Shown here one piece after another: positions 58,463 through 64,000 of a DNA stretch of 64,000 bases. Each line of letters opens with the position of its first letter. Within the stretch, counting starts at the first letter, position 1. Source of the DNA: Polynucleobacter sphagniphilus (lineage in GTDB: Bacteria > Pseudomonadota > Gammaproteobacteria > Burkholderiales > Burkholderiaceae); the NCBI RefSeq assembly GCF_001953355.1, contig NZ_MPIY01000003.1, positions 372,001-436,000 on the forward strand, given 5' to 3'. Position numbers and translations under genes: made by a program. The notes below the pieces were generated by a model. That model did no database searches. It was not told where the DNA came from and was given only the letters and a program-made list of their open reading frames with translations.

Positions 58463-59965
58463 TTATTCCTCTACAAAGGCTTCTTCACGGGTTTTTTTGA
58501 CTGCCGGCAAGGTAACTGCAACCACCAGGAGGGCTGCCGCGATCAGCAAGCCCAGGGAGAGTGGGCGTGTTACAAAAGTACTTAAGTCCCCGCGAGACAA
58601 AAGGAGGGCGCGTAGGAAATGCTCCTCCATCATCGGACCCAAAATAAATCCTAAAAGGAGGGGCGCGGGTTCGCAGCCTAATTTTGTAAAGAGATAACCT
58701 GCAATACCAAAGGCCGCGGTGATGTAAACATCAAACACGGTGTTGTTGACGGTATAGACGCCGATACAGCAAAAAACCAGAATCGCGGGGTACATATAGC
58801 GATAGGGGATTTTCAATAATTGGACCCAGACGCCAATTAAGGGGAGATTGAGAACAATCAACATCATGTTGCCAATCCACATGGAGGCAATTAAGCCCCA
58901 AAATAATGCCGGATTACTGGTCATTACCATGGGTCCTGGCTGAATTTCGTGAATGGTCATGGCGCCCACCATCAAAGCCATCACAGCGTTTGGCGGGATA
59001 CCGAGCGTCAGCAGTGGAATAAAGGAAGTTTGGGCGGCCGCGTTATTGGCAGACTCCGGGCCGGCGACGCCTTCAATGGCCCCCTTGCCAAACTCATGAC
59101 TATATTTAGAAGTCTTTTTTTCAACTGAGTAGGCTCCAAAAGACGCTAGAGCAGCCCCGCCACCAGGCAAAATTCCCAAGATGGACCCAATCACGGTGCC
59201 ACGCAAGATCGCAGGGACCATGCGCTTGACATCTGTTTTGGTGGGAATCATGGTGCTCATCTTGTTCAAAAAGCCCTCGTCTTGCCCTTTCTTTTCAAGG
59301 TTGGTCATGATTTCGGCAAAACCAAAGACGCCCATGGCTACCGCAACAAAACCAATCCCGTCATTGAGTTCTGGCAAATCAAAGGCGTAACGAGAAACCC
59401 CTGAATTCACATCAGTGCCTATGAGGCCAAGTAAGAGGCCAAGGACAATCATCCCAATGGCTTTAATTAGGGAGCCAGAAGCTAACACGACTGCCCCAAT
59501 CAATCCGAGAACCATGAGAGAAAAATATTCTGCAGAACCAAACTGAAATGCCATTTGAGATAAGGGTTTTGCAAAAGCAGCCAATACTAGGGTTGCCACA
59601 CAACCTGCAAAGAATGAGCCCATCCCTGCCGTAAAGAGGGCCACCCCTGCACGGCCATTACGCGCCATTTGGTAGCCATCAATCGCTGTCACAACCGAGG
59701 AGGTTTCCCCTGGAATATTGAGCAATATCGCAGTAGTGGAGCCACCATACTGTGAGCCGTAATAAATCCCAGCCAACATAATGAGCGCCGCGGTGGGGGG
59801 CAGCGCATAGGTTGCTGGCAGTAGCATTGCAATCGTGGCAATCGGCCCCAGTCCTGGCAGAACACCAATTAATGTGCCCAATATGCATCCCAGAAAGCAG
59901 TAAAACATATTCTGGAGAGTGAAGGCGGTATCAAAACCAAGTGCTAGATTGCTAAATAAATCCAT
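58463..59965 (-). CDS. tctA: Tripartite tricarboxylate transporter permease TctA
   Basis: A 500-residue protein with about 12 hydrophobic segments and the TctA signatures [17 protein letters not shown] near residue 40 and [20 protein letters not shown] near 75. It is the large membrane subunit of a TTT system that uses a periplasmic binding protein (TctC/Bug) to import carboxylates. Only tctB accompanies it here. The substrate cannot be inferred. Confidence 0.94.
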   Translation of the reverse strand: MDLFSNLALGFDTAFTLQNMFYCFLGCILGTLIGVLPGLGPIATIAMLLPATYALPPTAALIMLAGIYYGSQYGGSTTAILLNIPGETSSVVTAIDGYQMARNGRAGVALFTAGMGSFFAGCVATLVLAAFAKPLSQMAFQFGSAEYFSLMVLGLIGAVVLASGSLIKAIGMIVLGLLLGLIGTDVNSGVSRYAFDLPELNDGIGFVAVAMGVFGFAEIMTNLEKKGQDEGFLNKMSTMIPTKTDVKRMVPAILRGTVIGSILGILPGGGAALASFGAYSVEKKTSKYSHEFGKGAIEGVAGPESANNAAAQTSFIPLLTLGIPPNAVMALMVGAMTIHEIQPGPMVMTSNPALFWGLIASMWIGNMMLIVLNLPLIGVWVQLLKIPYRYMYPAILVFCCIGVYTVNNTVFDVYITAAFGIAGYLFTKLGCEPAPLLLGFILGPMMEEHFLRALLLSRGDLSTFVTRPLSLGLLIAAALLVVAVTLPAVKKTREEAFVEE

Positions 59966-59989
59966 TTTTTTAATATCTCTTTTTGGGCT

Positions 59990-60448
59990 TTACTGCAAAA
60001 AGTAAGGCAACAATGGGAATTGCAATTTGAGGCCAAAAACGAAGATGAGGTAGGAGCCCAATGCAAGCACGAGCGCGTTGATCAAGGTTCCCTTCCAGCC
60101 GAATTCATGACTTGCCTTTGAAGATGTAAATACCAACACCATAATGGCCAGTCCAAAGCCGAAGATGGGTAGCAATACCCCATATAGGACTACGGAGCCC
60201 GTAATGAGACCGATGATTTTCCAATCAAAAGGCGGAATTTTTTCAAGTGCTGTTTTGGCTTGAAGGGACTTCACTAAAACCACTAGCCCAAGGGCGGTTA
60301 AGAGCAGACCCAGCCAAAATGGAAAATACCAAGGACCCATTTTGGGTGCGCTATACATAGACTGTCGGGCGGCAATAAAGGTAAAAAAGAGGCCGGTGAC
60401 CACGTACATTAGGCCAGCCCCAAAGTCCTTCTGATTGCGGATTTCCAC
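59990..60448 (-). CDS. tctB: Tripartite tricarboxylate transporter small subunit TctB
   Basis: A 152-residue protein with four hydrophobic helices; [20 protein letters not shown] and [20 protein letters not shown] are typical of TctB. The frame is open to 60532, but I choose the GTG at 60448 because AAAGGAG lies six bases upstream and the family starts close to the RNQKDFGAG motif. It is 24 bases upstream of tctA. The divergent alaS starts 100 bases away. Confidence 0.9.
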   Translation of the reverse strand: MEIRNQKDFGAGLMYVVTGLFFTFIAARQSMYSAPKMGPWYFPFWLGLLLTALGLVVLVKSLQAKTALEKIPPFDWKIIGLITGSVVLYGVLLPIFGFGLAIMVLVFTSSKASHEFGWKGTLINALVLALGSYLIFVFGLKLQFPLLPYFLQ

Positions 60449-60548
60449 TAAATACTCCTTTGTAGCCGTGATGAGGGATTGTAAGACAGCATGCCAGTGG
60501 GTTTTGGTGCGTTTGCCCTTGATGGGTGCCAATGCGATAATTATTCCT

Positions 60549-63173
60549 ATGAAAGTCTCTCAAATTCGCCAGGCATACCTGGATTTCTTCGCCGCAAAAG
60601 GCCACCAAATTGTTCCATCTAGCCCAGTTGTTCCTGGGGATGACCCAACCTTGCTATTTACCAACGCAGGCATGAATCAATTTAAGGACGTCTTTTTAGG
60701 CTTTGATAAGCGTCCTTACACCCGTGCCACTACTGCACAAAAGTGTATTCGTGCTGGCGGTAAACATAACGATTTAGATAACGTTGGTTATACCGCGCGT
60801 CACCATACCTTTTTTGAGATGCTGGGTAATTTCTCATTTGGAGATTACTTTAAGAAAGATGCGATTCAATTTGCATGGGATTTATTGACCCAGGTCTTTG
60901 AGTTGCCCAAGGATAAATTGTTGGTCACTGTGTATGCTGAAGATGATGAGGCCTACGCGATTTGGAAAGACCAAATTGGGGTTCCTGCCAATCGCATCAT
61001 TCGTATTGGGGATAACAAAGGCGCGCGTTATGCGTCTGATAACTTTTGGATGATGGGTGATACCGGCCCATGCGGTCCTTGCACCGAGATTTTTTATGAT
61101 CATGGTGAGCATATTCCTGGCGGCCCTCCTGGCAGTCCTGATGAGGATGGTGATCGCTTCATTGAGATCTGGAATAACGTCTTCATGCAATTTAATCGTG
61201 ATGAAGCCGGCAACATGCATCCATTACCGAAGCCAAGTGTAGATACGGGTATGGGTTTAGAGCGCATTGCAGCAGTCTTGCAGCACGTACATTCCAATTA
61301 TGAAATTGATCTTTTCGTGAATTTATTAAAAGCAGCCAAAGATGTGGTGGATGCTGCTGGCGGTGAGAACTGCGATCCAGCGAGCCCGTCATTAAAGGTG
61401 ATTGCAGATCATATTCGGGCCTGTAGTTTTATCGTAGTTGATGGCGTTATTCCTGGTAATGCGGGCCGTGGCTACGTATTGCGGCGTATTACTCGTCGCG
61501 CTATTCGCCATGGCTATAAATTAGGTGCGCGTAAACCATTCTTCTATCAGTTGGTACCGGCTTTAGTGAAAGAAATGGGTGATGCATACCCCGAATTGCG
61601 TGCGGCGCAAGACAAGGTGGGCGAAGTCATCAAGCAAGAAGAAGAGCGTTTCTTCCAAACGATTGCCAATGGGATGGAAATTTTGGAGGGCGCTTTATCT
61701 AATGGCTCAACTACCGTTGATGGTGAAACGGCCTTCCGTTTGCATGACACCTTTGGTTTCCCATTAGATTTAACGGCTGACGTTTGCCGTGAGCGTGGTG
61801 TTGCTGTGGATGCTGCTGGCTTTGAAGTGGCAATGCAGAAGCAGCGCGATCAAGCTAGGGCGGCAGGTAAGTTCAAGGTTGCACAGGGTCTCGAATACTC
61901 TGGCAAGCCTACCCAATTTCATGGGTATGACACTCTTAAACATGATGGTGCAAAGGTTACTGCCCTGTATTTAGATGGTTCATCCGTTCAATCTATCAAA
62001 GCGGGGGATGCAGCCGTAGTGGTTTTGGATCACACCCCTTTCTACGCTGAATCTGGTGGTCAAGTAGGTGACCGCGGCGAGTTACGTAATGAATCCATGC
62101 GTTTTGCAGTCGATGATACTTTTAAGATTCAAGCAGATGTGTTTGGTCATCAAGGTGAGCTTATCGAAGGTAATCTTCAAGTGGGTGACTCTTTAAATGC
62201 TCTGGTAGATGCTGAGCAGAGAACAGAGACGATGCGCAATCACAGCGCTACGCATATTTTGCATAAAGCCTTGCGTGAAGTATTGGGTGATCATGTGCAG
62301 CAAAAAGGTTCTTTGGTTGATGCTAGCAAAACCCGTTTTGACTTTACACACAATGCTCCGATTAGCGCTGCGCAAATTCGTCAAGTGGAAGATATTGTTA
62401 ACCGTGAAGTGTTAGCGAATACTGCCACCTCAGGCAAAGTTATGTCTTTAGAGGATGCGCAAAAAACGGGCGCGATGATGTTGTTTGGCGAAAAGTACGG
62501 CGATGAAGTGCGTGTACTGGAGATCGGCAGCTCTAAAGAATTATGCGGTGGTACGCACGTCGCTCGTACGGGCGATATTGGTAGCTTGAAGATTGTTTCT
62601 GAAAGTGGTGTTGCTGCCGGTATTCGCCGGATTGAGGCGGTTACTGGTAATACTGCCTTGCGCTTCTTGCAAGATTTGGAAGACAAAATCAATGACGCTG
62701 CGAGTGTTTTAAAAACACATCCCGCTGATTTGGTTAATCGCGTGACGCAGTTACAAGAGAGCTTGCGCCAAGCTGAGCGCGAGCTCGAGAAGGTGAATTC
62801 AAAACTAGCGGCCAGTCAAGGTGATGAATTAGCCACCCAGGCGGTAGATGTCAATGGCATGAAGGTCTTGGCTGCTCGCTTAGATGGAGCTGATGCTCAG
62901 GTTCTACGTGAAACCATGGATGCTCTCAAGGCGAAGTTGAAAACTGCCGCGATTGTGCTGGCATCTGTCCAAGGTGATAAGGTAAGTCTGATCGCCGGTG
63001 TTACTGCTGATTCCATTGCTAAAGTGAAGGCCGGCGACTTGGTCAATTTCGTAGCGCTGCAAGTTGGTGGTAAGGGCGGCGGCAAGCCTGAAATGGCGAT
63101 GGCTGGAGGTAATAATCCAGCAGCATTAGCAGCAGCCTTGGCTGGTGTGCAAGCTTGGGTTGCCAGTAAATGA
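60549..63173 (+). CDS. alaS: Alanine-tRNA ligase
   Basis: An 874-residue class II synthetase. The start at ATG 60549 ([19 protein letters not shown]) is family-typical; an open frame upstream to 60435 is not conserved. The catalytic domain includes [13 protein letters not shown]; the editing domain has [16 protein letters not shown] and [15 protein letters not shown] with the zinc cysteine near residue 665. The C-terminal Ala-rich part with the glycine-rich [15 protein letters not shown] is the tail domain. It charges tRNA-Ala and clears mischarged serine or glycine. It ends in an ATGA overlap with tusA. Confidence 0.97.
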   Translation: MKVSQIRQAYLDFFAAKGHQIVPSSPVVPGDDPTLLFTNAGMNQFKDVFLGFDKRPYTRATTAQKCIRAGGKHNDLDNVGYTARHHTFFEMLGNFSFGDYFKKDAIQFAWDLLTQVFELPKDKLLVTVYAEDDEAYAIWKDQIGVPANRIIRIGDNKGARYASDNFWMMGDTGPCGPCTEIFYDHGEHIPGGPPGSPDEDGDRFIEIWNNVFMQFNRDEAGNMHPLPKPSVDTGMGLERIAAVLQHVHSNYEIDLFVNLLKAAKDVVDAAGGENCDPASPSLKVIADHIRACSFIVVDGVIPGNAGRGYVLRRITRRAIRHGYKLGARKPFFYQLVPALVKEMGDAYPELRAAQDKVGEVIKQEEERFFQTIANGMEILEGALSNGSTTVDGETAFRLHDTFGFPLDLTADVCRERGVAVDAAGFEVAMQKQRDQARAAGKFKVAQGLEYSGKPTQFHGYDTLKHDGAKVTALYLDGSSVQSIKAGDAAVVVLDHTPFYAESGGQVGDRGELRNESMRFAVDDTFKIQADVFGHQGELIEGNLQVGDSLNALVDAEQRTETMRNHSATHILHKALREVLGDHVQQKGSLVDASKTRFDFTHNAPISAAQIRQVEDIVNREVLANTATSGKVMSLEDAQKTGAMMLFGEKYGDEVRVLEIGSSKELCGGTHVARTGDIGSLKIVSESGVAAGIRRIEAVTGNTALRFLQDLEDKINDAASVLKTHPADLVNRVTQLQESLRQAERELEKVNSKLAASQGDELATQAVDVNGMKVLAARLDGADAQVLRETMDALKAKLKTAAIVLASVQGDKVSLIAGVTADSIAKVKAGDLVNFVALQVGGKGGGKPEMAMAGGNNPAALAAALAGVQAWVASK

Positions 63174-63409
63174 GCGAGCCGATTATATTTAATGCAGAGG
63201 TAGATGCCATTGGCATGAATTGCCCACTACCAATTTTGCGCACTAAGAAGGCCCTGGCAACCATGCAAACAGGGGAGGTATTAAAGGTCAAGGCAACGGA
63301 TGCTGGTGCTGCTCATGACTTTCCTGCTTTTGCAAAGCAAACCGGTAATGAGTTACTAGCTACTACTCAAGAGGGGAATGTGCTTATCTTCTTTTTAAAG
63401 AGAAGGTAA
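63170..63409 (+). CDS. TusA-family sulfurtransferase
   Basis: A 79-residue protein with the sulfur-carrier cysteine in [15 protein letters not shown] (Cys18), the CPxP signature of TusA/SirA/YeeD proteins. It carries persulfide sulfur for thiolation or cofactor synthesis. Four-base ATGA overlap with alaS indicates translational coupling. Whether it is true TusA or a YeeD-type paralogue cannot be decided here. Confidence 0.92.
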   Translation: MSEPIIFNAEVDAIGMNCPLPILRTKKALATMQTGEVLKVKATDAGAAHDFPAFAKQTGNELLATTQEGNVLIFFLKRR

Positions 63410-63430
63410 GCTGCAAACCAAACAATGGGA

Positions 63431-64000
63431 TTAGCCTAAATGGCGATCCTTGAGGTACTGGGCGAAACCAGCTCCGACCTCAGGATGGCGCAAAGCAAAT
63501 TCCACTGAGGCTTTGAGGTAACCTAACTTACTGCCGCAATCGTAGCGCACTCCTTCATACTCATAGCCAAATACAGGCTCTTCTTTGAGGAGAGAGGCGA
63601 TTGCGTCGGTGAGTTGAATTTCACCACCGGCACCAGGCTTTAAATTACGAATATGATCGAAGATGTTTGATGAGAGAACATATCGGCCAACTACCGCCAA
63701 ATCAGATGGCGCATCTTGAGGCTGGGGCTTTTCTACAATTCCATCTAAGCGGTAAATGCCTTTAGAAACCTCGGCACCGGAAATAATTCCGTATGAGCTA
63801 CTTCTTGCAGGGTCAATTTTTTCAACAGCCAATACAGAGCCCTGCTCTCTCTCGTGAACGTCGAGCATTTGTTTGAGGACGGGCGGCTGACCATCCAATA
63901 AGTCATCAGCCAAAATAATGGCGAATGGCTCATCACGAACTAGTTTTTCTGCGCACAAGACTGCATGACCCAAGCCAAGAGCCTCGGGCTGGCGAACGTA
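63431..64000 (-). CDS. galU: UTP-glucose-1-phosphate uridylyltransferase, C-terminal part (runs off window end)
   Basis: The last approximately 189 residues of GalU. The reading continues in frame to the window edge, with LGLGHAVLCAEKLV and FAIILADDLLDG (metal-binding aspartate region) followed by GIVEKPQPQDAPSDLAVVGR and GEIQLTDAI, all typical of GalU. The N-terminal nucleotide-binding motif lies outside. It makes UDP-glucose for envelope polysaccharides. It is convergent with tusA, with 21 bases between them and no clear terminator. Confidence 0.93.
   Translation of the reverse strand, partial: YVRQPEALGLGHAVLCAEKLVRDEPFAIILADDLLDGQPPVLKQMLDVHEREQGSVLAVEKIDPARSSSYGIISGAEVSKGIYRLDGIVEKPQPQDAPSDLAVVGRYVLSSNIFDHIRNLKPGAGGEIQLTDAIASLLKEEPVFGYEYEGVRYDCGSKLGYLKASVEFALRHPEVGAGFAQYLKDRHLG

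Noticed and set aside
1..64000. Possible CRISPR arrays, prophage, insertion sequences, tRNA or rRNA genes.
   Set aside because: No regularly spaced repeats, transposase or integrase motifs, cloverleaf-like conserved blocks or rRNA signatures were seen in any spacer; the window is continuous core genes.

Overview
The window reads as chromosomal core sequence of a free-living betaproteobacterium of the Burkholderiaceae, most like Polynucleobacter. This rests on protein character and on gene neighbourhoods I recognise: nadK/recN divergent from hrcA-hemH-grpE-dnaK-dnaJ, yhdP-nitrilase-tldD divergent from glnE, DUF3579 beside argF, and clpS-clpA beside a cold-shock gene. No database search was possible, so the genus is an inference. 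I see no rRNA, tRNA, CRISPR array, prophage, insertion sequence, integrase or toxin-antitoxin pair. Coding density is very high and no gene-free stretch exceeds 300 bases. The largest (about 286 bases, cspA-clpS) is described below.

Layout: 1-2832 (minus) glycolate oxidase glcD-glcE-glcF, divergent from a PduO-type cobalamin adenosyltransferase. 3.4-11.1 kb (minus) aroG, tldD, a nitrilase-family amidase and yhdP. 11.2-14.0 kb glnE, broken by one extra base in an A9 run. 14.0-16.6 kb (minus) recN and nadK. 16.7-22.8 kb the heat-shock block hrcA-hemH-grpE-dnaK-dnaJ with two sigma-32-type promoters. 22.8-28.1 kb (minus) an AI-2E-family permease, hda, a HAD phosphatase, pcnB (C-terminus frameshifted at an A8 run), folK and panB. 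28.1-33.8 kb purM, miaA, dedA, a SirB1-family protein, murJ and rpsT. 33.8-37.7 kb DUF3579, argF, argG, ppnP, a DUF192 protein and cspA. 38.0-41.1 kb clpS-clpA and a small secreted glycine-rich protein. 41.2-47.2 kb (minus) ribF-ileS-lspA-coaBC-dut. 47.2-50.6 kb purN, an RsmB-family methyltransferase and a fatty-acid desaturase. 50.7-53.4 kb rpmG, rpmB, radC, fkpB and ispH. 53.4-58.4 kb an acetylornithine-type aminotransferase, a ferredoxin-type flavoreductase, an SDR protein and glnS. 58.5-60.4 kb tctA-tctB without a tctC. 60.5-63.4 kb alaS-tusA. 63.4-64.0 kb the 3' part of galU.

Functionally these are housekeeping modules: protein quality control (DnaKJ-GrpE, ClpAP-ClpS, TldD), arginine and aromatic amino-acid synthesis, cofactor synthesis (folate, pantothenate/CoA, heme, FAD, NAD phosphorylation), envelope maturation (MurJ, LspA, YhdP) and translation. 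Packing is tight: many ATGA or TAATG start-stop overlaps, three convergent 3' overlaps, and several divergent gene pairs separated by only a few tens of bases.

I did not find a new multi-gene system. What deserves a second look is: (i) two genes, glnE and pcnB, each broken by exactly one extra A in the longest coding A-runs of the window; (ii) a radC with no usual start codon near the expected N-terminus; (iii) a probable leaderless start for the cobalamin adenosyltransferase; (iv) a cspA-clpS spacer with alternating G4 and C4 blocks and an orphan terminator-like hairpin; (v) a small secreted protein of unknown role.
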